Assembly (NCBI RefSeq): GCF_001717955.1
Contig: NZ_CP014168.1
Coordinates: 248,001-312,000, forward strand
DNA length: 64,000 nt
Source of the DNA: Sphingomonas panacis
GTDB taxonomy: Bacteria; Pseudomonadota; Alphaproteobacteria; Sphingomonadales; Sphingomonadaceae
Direction: 5' to 3'
Shown piece by piece: positions 7,966-15,961 of the stretch. Every line of letters starts with the position of its first letter. Position 1 is the stretch's first letter. The translations under genes were made by a program, and so were the position numbers. Under the pieces are notes generated by a model that was not told where the DNA came from, made no database searches, and saw only the letters and a list, made by a program, of their open reading frames with translations.

Positions 7966-7997
7966 ACGGGGAGATGCCAGCTTTCGCTGGCATGACG
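7966..7997. repeat. REP-like arm, family C, 5' side of GIY-YIG gene
   Basis: On the minus strand this arm reads CGTCA-TGCCAGC-GAAA-GCTGGCA-TCTC. It lies 22 bases upstream of the GIY-YIG start codon, in inverse orientation to the arm at 7621. The outer stem pair is T-A here, C-G at 8095 and C-G at 7621, so the stem changes but stays paired. Confidence 0.85.
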
Positions 7998-8020
7998 CTT
8001 GGGGACCGCACCGCAAAATT

Positions 8021-8126
8021 TCGTCACCCCAGCGAAAGCTGGGGTCTCCCGCGAAGGCGCGCACCGTCGCCAAGCTCGACCGTCCGGAACCTCACGGCGA
8101 GACGCCAGCTTTCGCTGGCGTGACGG
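8021..8126. repeat. REPIN, family C
   Basis: Two family C arms in inverted orientation, at 8021-8050 (CCCCAGC-GAAA-GCTGGGG) and 8095-8126 (CGCCAGC-TTTC-GCTGGCG), are separated by about 45 bases. GTCA ends face outward and TCTC ends inward. It lies between the GIY-YIG gene and the flavin oxidoreductase stop codon. Confidence 0.85.
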
Positions 8127-8132
8127 AAAGGA

Positions 8133-9158
8133 TCAGCCCCGCTTCGCCAGCGCCACTTCGGCCTCGCGCATCAACGTCGCGATGATCTCCGCGACCGGCT
8201 CTTCCTTCGTCACCATGCCGACCGACTGGCCGGCCATCACGCTGCCATGCTCGATATCGCCATCGATCACCGCGCGGCGAAGTGCGCCCGCCCAGTAATG
8301 CTCGATCTGCAACTGCGCCTCGGCCATCGCGACCTTGCCCTCGTCGAGCGACGCCGCAACCTCGCGCTGCTTGGCGGTGAACAGTTCCGCGCCGGCGTTC
8401 TTCAGCGCACGCACCGGGATCACCGGCAGGCGCGGGTCGATCTGCACGCTCGCCACCGCGTCGCGCGCCGAGGCGCGCAGGAACGCCTTCTTGAAATTGG
8501 CGTGCGCGATCGATTCGGTCGCGCAGACGAAGCGCGTGCCGAGCTGCACGCCCGCCGCGCCCATCTCCAGATACGCCGCGATCGCCTCGCCGCGGCCGAT
8601 TCCCCCGGCGACGAACACCGGCACCTTGTCGGCGACCTCGGGCAGAATCTCCTGCGCGAGCACGCTGGTCGAGACCGGGCCGATATGCCCGCCCGCTTCC
8701 ATACCCTCGACGACGAGCGCATCGACGCCGCTGCGGATCAGCTTCTTGGCGAGGCTGAGCGCGGGCGCGAAGCAGATCAGCTTGGCGCCGCCCGCCTTGA
8801 TCGCCTCGATGCTCCCCGCCGGCGGCAAACCGCCCGCGAGCACGACATGCGTGACATCGTGGCGCGTGCAGACCGCGATCAGGTCCATCAATTGCGGGTG
8901 CATGGTGATGAGGTTGACGCCGAACGGCTTGCTCGTCAGCGCCTTGGTGCCGGCAATCTCGGCATCGAGCAACTCGGGGGTCATCGCGCCGCATGCGATC
9001 AGCCCGAACCCGCCCGCGTTCGACATCGCCGCGACGAGATTGCGCTCCGACACCCACGACATCGCGCCGCACAGGATCGCGACCTCGCTGCCGAGGAATT
9101 CGGCGCCGCGCGCCATGAGCTGGGTGAGGCGCGCCGCGCCGCTGGTCATGCTGGTCAT
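8133..9158 (-). CDS. Nitronate monooxygenase/FabK-like flavin oxidoreductase
   Basis: A 341-residue TIM-barrel FMN enzyme of the nitronate monooxygenase/2-nitropropane dioxygenase family, which also includes the enoyl-ACP reductase FabK. Recognisable parts are PFGVNLITMHPQ near the N-terminus, VVEGMEAGGHIGP (phosphate and active-site loop), PVFVAGGIGRGEAI and GVQLGTRFVCATES. The ATG at 9158 has AAGGG eight bases upstream; an ATG at 9149 is possible. Family membership does not settle the substrate: nitroalkane detoxification is the usual annotation, and FabK-type activity cannot be excluded from the sequence. It stands alone between repeats and the oppositely read yjbQ. Confidence 0.87.
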   Translation of the reverse strand: MTSMTSGAARLTQLMARGAEFLGSEVAILCGAMSWVSERNLVAAMSNAGGFGLIACGAMTPELLDAEIAGTKALTSKPFGVNLITMHPQLMDLIAVCTRHDVTHVVLAGGLPPAGSIEAIKAGGAKLICFAPALSLAKKLIRSGVDALVVEGMEAGGHIGPVSTSVLAQEILPEVADKVPVFVAGGIGRGEAIAAYLEMGAAGVQLGTRFVCATESIAHANFKKAFLRASARDAVASVQIDPRLPVIPVRALKNAGAELFTAKQREVAASLDEGKVAMAEAQLQIEHYWAGALRRAVIDGDIEHGSVMAGQSVGMVTKEEPVAEIIATLMREAEVALAKRG

Positions 9159-9250
9159 CGCAGCGGCCCTTAGAGGATTTCCGATATGAAAAGAAAGCCG
9201 TGCTTCGGTATCGGGTTGGGCTGGCGCGCGATGTCCCGTAAACACGCGCG

Positions 9251-9676
9251 ATGCTCCGCCAGTCCGCCACCGAGTTCGTCGTCGCCACGCCCGGCCAGGG
9301 CCTGCACGATTGCACCGCCGCCGTCGCCCGCTGGGTCGCGGATACAGGTATCGAAACCGGGCTGCTGACGCTGCTGCTGCGCCACACCTCGGCTTCGCTG
9401 CTGGTTCAGGAAAACGCCGCCCCCGCCGCCGCGCGCGACATCGAACGCTATTTCGCGCGGATCGCGCCCGAGAGCGGTGCGTACGAACACGACGACGAAG
9501 GCCCCGACGACATGCCAGCGCACCTGCGCGCCGCGCTCACCGCGACCAGCCTGTCGATCCCGGTGATGGGCGGGCGGATGGCGCTCGGCACGTGGCAGGG
9601 CATCTACGTCTTCGAACACCGCCACGCGCCCCACCGCCGGCGAATCGCCGCGCATCTGATCGGAGACGATGCATGA
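9251..9676 (+). CDS. YjbQ/UPF0047 family protein
   Basis: A 141-residue member of the YjbQ (UPF0047) family, sometimes called secondary thiamine-phosphate synthase enzyme because of a weak in vitro activity. Family hallmarks are LLTLLLRHTSASLLVQEN near residue 40, the His/Glu-rich YEHDDEGPDDMPAHLRAAL in the middle, and LGTWQGIYVFEHR near the end. These include the conserved His and Glu residues thought to bind a metal. It is divergent from the flavin oxidoreductase and overlaps the following gene by four bases (ATGA), so the two are probably cotranscribed. Its physiological role is not established. Confidence 0.9.
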   Translation: MLRQSATEFVVATPGQGLHDCTAAVARWVADTGIETGLLTLLLRHTSASLLVQENAAPAAARDIERYFARIAPESGAYEHDDEGPDDMPAHLRAALTATSLSIPVMGGRMALGTWQGIYVFEHRHAPHRRRIAAHLIGDDA

Positions 9677-10074
9677 TCCTCGCGCTCGCGCTGATGACCG
9701 CCGCGCCGCTCGCGGCGCCCGCACCGCCTCCAGCCAAGAGAGCCGCCATGAAACCCGATTTCAGCACCGTCACCAGCCTCGCCGCCGCCGAGGCGCTGGC
9801 GCGCCAGGGCAAACTGGTCCGCGTCCTGCTCTTCCCAGCCGAATTCGGCGGCGAGGACGTCCGCGAAAACGCCATCTACATCACCCCCGAAGCGGCGGCG
9901 GCGCGCGAGCTGATCCTCGGCACGCTGCACCGCTTCGTCAGCGAAGGCCTTGTCGACAAGCTCGAGGTGACGCCCGACTACAAGGGCGACAGCTTCGTAC
10001 CGAGCCGCATCGTGATGCACGCCACGCACAGCACCAAGAAAGGTGGCATCAACCCGACGATCGAGGTCTGGTAG
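9673..10074 (+). CDS. Hypothetical protein, possibly secreted
   Basis: A 133-residue product that I cannot assign to a family. Starting at the ATG that overlaps yjbQ, the N-terminus (MILALALMTAAPLAAPAPPP) resembles a signal peptide. If translation began at the ATG at 9748 instead, the protein would be cytoplasmic and 108 residues long. The mature part is a small alpha/beta-looking domain with LVRVLLFPAEFGGED and NAIYITPEAAAARELILGTL. The overlap with yjbQ favours the longer form. A family C REPIN follows it. Confidence 0.65.
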   Translation: MILALALMTAAPLAAPAPPPAKRAAMKPDFSTVTSLAAAEALARQGKLVRVLLFPAEFGGEDVRENAIYITPEAAAARELILGTLHRFVSEGLVDKLEVTPDYKGDSFVPSRIVMHATHSTKKGGINPTIEVW

Positions 10075-10119
10075 GATTCTCTCGAGCTGGGCGCGGCGCG
10101 CGTCCTTCTTACGGAGCCT

Positions 10120-10205
10120 GCGTCATCCCAGCGCAAGCTGGGATCTCTCGGTGAGACTCAGACCGCCTGATTACGACGAGACCCCAGCGTGCGCTGGGGT
10201 GACGA
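10120..10205. repeat. REPIN, family C
   Basis: Inverted arms lie at 10120-10149 (TCCCAGC-GCAA-GCTGGGA) and 10176-10205 (CCCCAGCG-TG-CGCTGGGG), separated by about 26 bases between the hypothetical gene and the lysC stop. Orientation matches the bracket around the GIY-YIG gene: GTCA ends outward and TCTC/GAGA ends inward. Confidence 0.85.
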
Positions 10206-10211
10206 CACGTA

Positions 10212-11474
10212 TCAGGCCGCGACATCCTCCGCGTCCAGCCCGTAAGCCGTGTGCAGCACGCGCACCGCCAGTTCGGTCTCATCCTCGTGGATCAGCACGC
10301 TGACCTTGATTTCGCTCGTCGAGATCGCCTGAATGTTGATCCCCCGCGCGCCCAGCGTCGTGAACATCGTGCTCGCCACGCCGGCGTGGCTGCGCATCCC
10401 CACGCCCACCACCGAGATCTTGGCGACGCGCGTGTCATGCACCAGCTCGGCGAAGCCGATCTTGCCGCGCGCCTGGTTGAGCGCCTCGATCGAGCGCGCC
10501 AGATCGGCCTGCGGCACGGTGAAGGTCACGTCGGTGGACCCCGCGTTATGCGCGATGTTCTGGATGATCATGTCGACGTTGATGTTGGCACCCGCGAGCG
10601 GCTCGAAGATCGCCGCGACCGCGCCGGGGGTGTCGGGCACCGCCGTCAGCGTGATCTTGGCTTCGTTCTTGTCGTGCGCGATGCCGGTGATGAGCTGGCG
10701 TTCCACGTCGTCTATCTCCTCTTCCCCGACGATCATCGTGCCGGGCAGTGTATCGGCCATCGGTGCGTCTTCGCCGGTGAACGACGACAGCACCTGCACG
10801 CGGACCTGTTCCTTCATCGCCAGACCCACCGAGCGCGTCTGCAACACCTTGGCGCCGACGCTGGCGAGTTCGAGCATTTCCTCATAGGTCACACGCTTCA
10901 ACTTCCGCGCGCGCGGTACGATGCGCGGATCGGTGGTGTAGACCCCGTCCACGTCCGTATAGATATCGCAGCGATCCGCCTTCATCGCCGCCGCCACGGC
11001 GACCGCCGACGTGTCCGATCCGCCGCGCCCGAGCGTGGTGATGCGCTGGTCGTCGGTCACGCCCTGGAAACCGGGAATCACCGCGACCTCGCCGCGCGCC
11101 AGACTTGCGTCGAGCGCCTCGGTGTCGATCGCGCCGATCCGCGCCGATGCGTGCGCGTCCGAGGTGTGGATCGGCAATTGCCAGCCGAGCCAGCTCCGCG
11201 CCGGCACCCCCGCCGCCTGAAGCGCGATCGCGAGCAGCCCGCTCGTCACCTGCTCGCCTGCCGAGACGACGACGTCATATTCCTTAGGGTCGTACAGCGA
11301 CGAGGCTTCGCGGCAGAAGCCGACCAGCCGGTCGGTTTCGCCCGCCATCGCCGAGACCACCACTGCGACCTGGTTGCCCGCCGCGACCTCGCGTTTGACC
11401 CGCGCCGCCACGCTCCGGATGCGTTCCATCCCGGCCATCGAGGTGCCGCCGAATTTCATCACGATGCGCGCCAT
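10212..11474 (-). CDS. lysC: Aspartate kinase
   Basis: A 420-residue aspartate kinase, the first step of lysine, threonine and methionine synthesis and of diaminopimelate supply. The N-terminal kinase domain opens with VMKFGGTSMAG and has the GRGGSDTSAVAVAAA and CDIYTDVDGVYTTDPR segments. The C-terminal third has two ACT domains for amino acid feedback (IAHDKNEAKITL onward, and ISVVGVGMRSHAGV near the end). Length matches the alphaproteobacterial alpha/beta type. It is divergent from ubiG across 157 bases, an arrangement common in alphaproteobacteria. Confidence 0.97.
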   Translation of the reverse strand: MARIVMKFGGTSMAGMERIRSVAARVKREVAAGNQVAVVVSAMAGETDRLVGFCREASSLYDPKEYDVVVSAGEQVTSGLLAIALQAAGVPARSWLGWQLPIHTSDAHASARIGAIDTEALDASLARGEVAVIPGFQGVTDDQRITTLGRGGSDTSAVAVAAAMKADRCDIYTDVDGVYTTDPRIVPRARKLKRVTYEEMLELASVGAKVLQTRSVGLAMKEQVRVQVLSSFTGEDAPMADTLPGTMIVGEEEIDDVERQLITGIAHDKNEAKITLTAVPDTPGAVAAIFEPLAGANINVDMIIQNIAHNAGSTDVTFTVPQADLARSIEALNQARGKIGFAELVHDTRVAKISVVGVGMRSHAGVASTMFTTLGARGINIQAISTSEIKVSVLIHEDETELAVRVLHTAYGLDAEDVAA

Positions 11475-11631
11475 TGGGGTGTCGCAAAATCCTTGGGTTG
11501 GAAGGGGCGTCCTGATAGGAACCGCGCATCACGATGGCAAGCCAAGCTAACTTTCCAGCACGGAAAGCCCAGCTAGGGTGTCATAATTACAATAATGCCG
11601 GGCGCGACACCCCGGACGGAAAGACGGCGCG

Positions 11632-12354
11632 ATGACCACCACCACGATCGACCCGCAGGAAGCGGCGCATTTCGGCACGCTCGCCGCCGACTGGTGGAAC
11701 CCGAAGGGCAGCTCGGCGATGCTGCACCGGCTCAACCCGCCACGCCTGCGCTATCTGCGCGAACAGATCGACGCGCATTGGGATATCGATCCCGCTGGCT
11801 TCACCCCGCTCGCCGGCAAGCGCGCGCTCGATGTCGGCTGCGGCGCCGGTCTGTTGTGCGAGCCGCTCGCCCGGCTCGGCGCGGATGTGACCGGGCTCGA
11901 CGCCGCGCCCGAGAATATCGGCGTCGCGCGCGCCCATGCCGCGCTGTCGGGCCTCACGATCGACTATCGCGCCGGCAGCGTCGAAGACCTCGGCGGCGAG
12001 CGCTTCGATCTCGTCACCAGCATGGAGGTGATCGAACACGTCACCGATCCCGCCGCGTTCATCACCGGCCTCACGGGGGCGCTGGCGGAAGGCGGGCTGA
12101 TGGTCCTCTCCACCCCCAACCGCACGCTCGCCTCGCGGATCGCGATGATCACGCTCGGCGAAGGCTCGGGGCGAATCCCCAAGGGCACGCACGACTGGGA
12201 CAAGTTCCTCAAGCCCGACGCGCTCGAAGCGCTGCTCGCCGACGCCGGCATGCGCGTGATCGACCGGCGCGGGCTGAGCTTCTCCCCCGCCAAGGGCTTC
12301 GTCCTCTCCGACGACCTGAGCCTAGACTATTTCCTGACGGCGGTTCGCCGATAA
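11632..12354 (+). CDS. ubiG: Ubiquinone O-methyltransferase UbiG
   Basis: A 240-residue SAM-dependent methyltransferase that performs both O-methylations in ubiquinone synthesis. It shows the N-terminal FGTLAADWWNPKGSSAMLHRL typical of UbiG, SAM motif I LDVGCGAGLLCEPLA, acidic motif II VTGLDAAPEN, and SMEVIEHVTDP in the post-II region. The ATG at 11632 is chosen because the reading frame and family N-terminus begin there; the ribosome site (GGAAAG) is modest. It probably has its own promoter in the gap shared with lysC. Confidence 0.95.
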   Translation: MTTTTIDPQEAAHFGTLAADWWNPKGSSAMLHRLNPPRLRYLREQIDAHWDIDPAGFTPLAGKRALDVGCGAGLLCEPLARLGADVTGLDAAPENIGVARAHAALSGLTIDYRAGSVEDLGGERFDLVTSMEVIEHVTDPAAFITGLTGALAEGGLMVLSTPNRTLASRIAMITLGEGSGRIPKGTHDWDKFLKPDALEALLADAGMRVIDRRGLSFSPAKGFVLSDDLSLDYFLTAVRR

Positions 12355-12355
12355 C

Positions 12356-12441
12356 GTCGCCCCGGCGCAGGCCGGGGCCGCTGAGTCGTGTGCGGTCGGC
12401 TCGCCAAATTACACACCGGCCCCGGCCTGCGCCGGGGCGAC
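12356..12441. repeat. REPIN, family B (perfect inverted arms)
   Basis: Perfect 24-base inverted arms at 12356-12379 and 12418-12441, built on CCCCGGC-GCAG-GCCGGGG, flank a spacer of 38 bases. It starts two bases after the ubiG stop codon and may also act as its transcription terminator. A single diverged family B copy lies at 62761. Confidence 0.85.
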
Positions 12442-12450
12442 GGAATAGCC

Positions 12451-12528
12451 GTTCCCCCGCGAAAGCGGGGGTCCAGAGCCACAAGCGCCGCGCCTGCGGC
12501 TCTGGACCCCCGCTTTCGCGGGGGAACA
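12451..12528. repeat. REPIN, family A (perfect 30-base arms)
   Basis: Arms at 12451-12480 and 12499-12528 are exact reverse complements over 30 bases, each containing CCCCCGC-GAAA-GCGGGGG or its complement. It lies nine bases from the neighbouring family B REPIN. Exact arm identity suggests recent spread or gene conversion. Confidence 0.9.
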
Positions 12529-12548
12529 GCTATTTCGCGAGGGAACGG

Positions 12549-14081
12549 TTAGAGTCCCACCCGTTTCTCAAGCCACCGCGCCGCCTGCTCGGGCGATTTC
12601 TTGTCGGCATCGCGATCGACCAGATAATTCGCCTCGCGCATCGTCTCGACCGAAATCCGACCGATCAGCGGCTTCAGCACCGCCTGAAACCGCACGTCCT
12701 TCGCATGTTTGGGCGACAGCAGCAGGATCGCGTCATAGCCCGGGATCGCCCCCTTGGGATCGCCCAATACCGTCAATTTGTCCGCCGCGATCCGCCCGTC
12801 CGACGAAAACGCCGGGATCACATCGGCGGCGCCGCTTTCCAGCGCGCGGTACATGAAAGTCGGCTGATACGGGTGCGCCGATCCGAACTCCAAGCCATAG
12901 GCCCGCTTCACCGCCGCCCATTCGGGCCGGTCGAGAAACTCGATGTCGGTCGCCAGCCGCAGCTTCGGCGCGATCGGGACGAGATCGGCGATCGTCTTCA
13001 CCCCGCGCCGCGCGGCATCATCCCCGCGCATCGCGAACGCATAGGCGTTCTCGAACCCGAGCCCGCCGAGCACCGTCACGCCGCGCGTGCTTGCCGCCCA
13101 GTCGCGCACCCCTGCGAAGATCGCGGCGCGCGGCGGCACGTCGGTGCGCTTCATCGTATCCGCCCAGATCGTGCCGGTATAATCGACATAGACGTCGATA
13201 TCCCCGCCCGAGAGCGCGCCGAGCGCGATCCCCGACCCCAGCCCCTCGCGATAGGCGACACGGTAGCCGGCCGCCTCCAGCCGATGCCCAATCACGCGCG
13301 CGAGGATATATTGCTCGGAGAACCCCTTCGCGCCGATCACGACGCGAGTCTCCCCGCTCGGCCACATCGGCGCGAGCGCCACTCCCGCGCCGATCGCCAA
13401 CGCCGCGAGCGCACCCCACACCGCGCCGCGCCGCCGCCGGGCGATGCCACGCTCGACCACCCCGAGCAGCGCATCCACCGCCAGCGCCAGCGCCGCCGCG
13501 CTGAAGCACCCGGCCAGCACCAGCGCCCAGTTCTGAGTCTGGAGGCCAGCGAAGATCATGTCGCCAAGGCTCGCCTGCCCGACCGTGGTGGAGAGCGTCG
13601 CCGCGCCGATCGTCCACACCGCGGCGGTGCGGATGCCCGCCATCACCACCGGCGCGACCAAAGGCGCCTCGACCAGCCGCAGCTTCTGCCACGCGGTCAT
13701 CCCCACCCCGTCCGCCGCCTCGATCACCGCCGGATCGATCCCGAGCAGGCCAGTCACGGCGTTGCGCAGGATCGGCAACAGTCCGTACAGCGTCAGCGCG
13801 AGCAGCGAGGGCAGGAAGCCCAGCGCGGGAATCCCGCCGCCGACCAAGGCCGACAGCGACAGCAGCAGCGGATAGAACAACGCGAGCAGCGCCAGCGTCG
13901 GGATCGTCTGGATCAGGCTCGCGAACCCGAGCGCGAAGCGCGCCACCCCCGGCCGCCGCGCCGAAAGGATCGCCAGCGGCAGGCTGATGACGATTCCCAG
14001 CAGCAACGCCGAGAACGCCAGCACCAGATGCTGCGCCAGCAACGGCGGCACGCGCTGCATCGCATCGAGGAAGGCGCTCAT
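12549..14081 (-). CDS. Betaine/choline-type ABC permease-binding fusion (OpuB/ProWX-like)
   Basis: A 510-residue fusion of an ABC permease and its substrate-binding domain, of the type used for glycine betaine, carnitine or choline. Residues 1 to about 225 are a membrane domain with the EAA-like loop (VIEAADGVGMTAWQKLRLVEAPL). After a further membrane helix, residues about 240-510 form an OpuAC-type binding domain (VVIGAKGFSEQYILARVIGHR, GDIDVYVDYTGTIWAD). The fused binding domain would lie in the periplasm tethered to the permease. The start overlaps the stop of the ATPase gene by four bases. The exact solute cannot be read from the sequence; quaternary ammonium osmolytes are the family norm. 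Confidence 0.9.
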   Translation of the reverse strand: MSAFLDAMQRVPPLLAQHLVLAFSALLLGIVISLPLAILSARRPGVARFALGFASLIQTIPTLALLALFYPLLLSLSALVGGGIPALGFLPSLLALTLYGLLPILRNAVTGLLGIDPAVIEAADGVGMTAWQKLRLVEAPLVAPVVMAGIRTAAVWTIGAATLSTTVGQASLGDMIFAGLQTQNWALVLAGCFSAAALALAVDALLGVVERGIARRRRGAVWGALAALAIGAGVALAPMWPSGETRVVIGAKGFSEQYILARVIGHRLEAAGYRVAYREGLGSGIALGALSGGDIDVYVDYTGTIWADTMKRTDVPPRAAIFAGVRDWAASTRGVTVLGGLGFENAYAFAMRGDDAARRGVKTIADLVPIAPKLRLATDIEFLDRPEWAAVKRAYGLEFGSAHPYQPTFMYRALESGAADVIPAFSSDGRIAADKLTVLGDPKGAIPGYDAILLLSPKHAKDVRFQAVLKPLIGRISVETMREANYLVDRDADKKSPEQAARWLEKRVGL

Positions 14082-14860
14082 GCCCCGCCGCCAATCTCGC
14101 GCAACCGCCGCGCCTGTTCGCGCGGCACCGCGACCAGCGCGTCGGCCTCCGCCCCGCCCTCACCCTTGAGCAGCGCCTGCGGTGTGGCGTCGGCGACGAT
14201 CCTCCCGCCCGCCATCACCAGCACGCGATCGGCGAGGATCAGCGCCTCGGCCATATCGTGAGTCACCATGATCGTGGTGAGGCCGAGCCGGTCGTGCAGC
14301 GCGCGAATCGCGGTGCCGAGTTGGTCGCGCGTCACCGGATCGAGCGCACCGAACGGCTCGTCCATCAGCATTAGCCCCGGTTCGAGCGCGAGCGCGCGCG
14401 CAACGCCGACGCGCTGGCGCTGCCCGCCCGAGAGCGCATCGGGCATACGGCTGGCGAAATCGCGCGGCAGATCGACCAGATCGAGCAGGTCCGCCGCGCG
14501 CCCGGCGCGATCCTTGCCGCCGGTCAGCCGCAGCCCGATCGCGATATTCTCGCCCACGTTCAGATGCGGGAACAGGCCGATATTCTGGAACACGTAGCCG
14601 ATCCGCCGCCGCAACAGATGCGCGTCCCCCGCCGCGACGTCCGCGTCGCCAATGCGGATACCGCCCGCGCTCGGCACGATCAGCCGGTTGACCATCTTGA
14701 GCAGGGTCGACTTGCCCGATCCCGACGCCCCGACCAGCGCGACGAAGCTGCCGCCGGCGATCTCGACCGAGACATCATCGACCGCGACAGCGCCGCCCGG
14801 ATAGCGCTTCGAAACGCGATCGAACGCCACCGATGGGCCGGAAACGCGGGACACTGGCAT
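14078..14860 (-). CDS. ABC transporter ATPase (OpuBA/ProV-like)
   Basis: A 260-residue ABC ATPase that partners the permease-binding fusion immediately downstream. Walker A is GASGSGKST, the Q-loop region is GYVFQNIGLFPHL, the signature is LSGGQRQRVGVARAL, and Walker B is MLMDEPFGALD followed by the switch His in MVTHDMAEAL. It lacks the C-terminal CBS pair found in many osmoregulatory OpuA/ProV ATPases, so osmotic gating through CBS domains is not evident. The ATG at 14860 is taken; the frame upstream runs into a family A repeat. Confidence 0.92.
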   Translation of the reverse strand: MPVSRVSGPSVAFDRVSKRYPGGAVAVDDVSVEIAGGSFVALVGASGSGKSTLLKMVNRLIVPSAGGIRIGDADVAAGDAHLLRRRIGYVFQNIGLFPHLNVGENIAIGLRLTGGKDRAGRAADLLDLVDLPRDFASRMPDALSGGQRQRVGVARALALEPGLMLMDEPFGALDPVTRDQLGTAIRALHDRLGLTTIMVTHDMAEALILADRVLVMAGGRIVADATPQALLKGEGGAEADALVAVPREQARRLREIGGGA

Positions 14861-14903
14861 CCGGCGGATTGTGCGGGAGCCGCCCGGCAACGTCAAACAC
14901 CTA

Positions 14904-14983
14904 GTTCCCCCGCGAAAGCGGGGGTCCAGCGCCGCAAGCGGTATCGCCCGTGGCTCTGGCCCCCCGCTTTCGCGGGGGGGAAC
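14904..14983. repeat. REPIN, family A
   Basis: Inverted family A arms at about 14904-14933 and 14952-14983 around a short spacer, located between the divergent ABC ATPase and SDR genes. The right arm carries extra G/C residues in its homopolymer runs. The element may contribute to separating the two promoters. Confidence 0.85.
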
Positions 14984-15024
14984 GGCTATTTTCACTGCCG
15001 CCGTAACCTCGATATGGAGACATC

Positions 15025-15801
15025 ATGGCCAAATCGATCTTCATCACCGGCGGCGGCTCCGGCATCGGCCGCGCGACCGCGATCCTGTTCGCCGGGCGCG
15101 GCTGGCGGATCGGGCTGGCCGACATCGACGAAGGCGGCCTCGCCGCGACGCGCGCGCTGCTACCGTCCGGCATGGCCGAGACCCATGTCATGGACGTGCG
15201 CGACCGTGCCGGCTGGGCCGCCGCACTCGACACCTTCACCGCGCCGTCCGCCGGCCAGCTCGACGTGCTGTTCAACAACGCCGGCATCGCCACCGGCGGC
15301 CCCCTCACCGCGACCAGCTTCGATGCGATCGACCGCACGATCGCGATCAATCTCACCGGCGTGCTCAACGGCGCAAGGATCGGCTACGCCTATCTCGCCC
15401 GCACGCCCGGCGCATGCCTGCTCAACACCGCCTCCGCTTCGGCGATCTACGGCAGCGCCGGACTCGCCACCTATTCGGCGACCAAATTCGCGGTACGCGG
15501 GTTGACCGAGGCGCTCGATGCCGAATGGGCGCGCGACGGCATCCGGGTCCGCGCGATCGTCCCCGCCTTCGTCGAAACCCCGCTGCTCGACGGCGCGATC
15601 GATGGCAGCAACCGCACCATCCGCGAGACGGTCCGCGCCGCGGGACTCGAACTCACGTCGGTCGAAGCGGTCGCGCGGGCAGCTTGGGCCGCCGTCCACG
15701 GCACGCGCGTCCACACCTATGTCGGGCGAACCGCGCACATCATGGCGTTCGCCGCGCGGTTCGCGCCGGCAATGCTGCGCAAGCGCATGCGGCGGGGGTA
15801 A
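15025..15801 (+). CDS. Short-chain dehydrogenase/reductase
   Basis: A 258-residue classical SDR. The cofactor motif ITGGGSGIGRATA is at the N-terminus, NNAG is near residue 90, and the catalytic Ser and YxxxK are in NTASASAIYGSAG and TYSATKFAV. The acidic residue after the second strand (LADIDEGG) favours NAD over NADP. The substrate cannot be told from the sequence. A C-terminal hydrophobic stretch (FAARFAPAMLRKRM) could associate with membrane. A family A REPIN precedes it and 160 bases without a clear signal follow. Confidence 0.87.
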   Translation: MAKSIFITGGGSGIGRATAILFAGRGWRIGLADIDEGGLAATRALLPSGMAETHVMDVRDRAGWAAALDTFTAPSAGQLDVLFNNAGIATGGPLTATSFDAIDRTIAINLTGVLNGARIGYAYLARTPGACLLNTASASAIYGSAGLATYSATKFAVRGLTEALDAEWARDGIRVRAIVPAFVETPLLDGAIDGSNRTIRETVRAAGLELTSVEAVARAAWAAVHGTRVHTYVGRTAHIMAFAARFAPAMLRKRMRRG

Positions 15802-15961
15802 TGCCGGTCCGCTTCAGCCTGTACGAAGATACCGATCGTTGTACTTTGGCAACGCACCCGCAGCAAAAAACACGCCGCGCCGAATGGCGTGGAGCCAACG
15901 ACAGGGCGCGGCGTTACGCCCCCGTAATTTGCCACCCCCCCGATATGACAGGAAGTTGCAC

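Noticed and set aside
7621..8126. CRISPR array
   Set aside because: The repeats are palindromic arms in alternating orientation with unequal spacing and an ORF between them. There are no regularly spaced direct repeats and no cas genes.
11595..14261. 888-codon open frame on the plus strand
   Set aside because: It passes through ubiG in another frame, two REPINs and the antisense of the ABC permease. The product is Arg/Pro/His-rich low-complexity sequence typical of antisense frames in GC-rich DNA.
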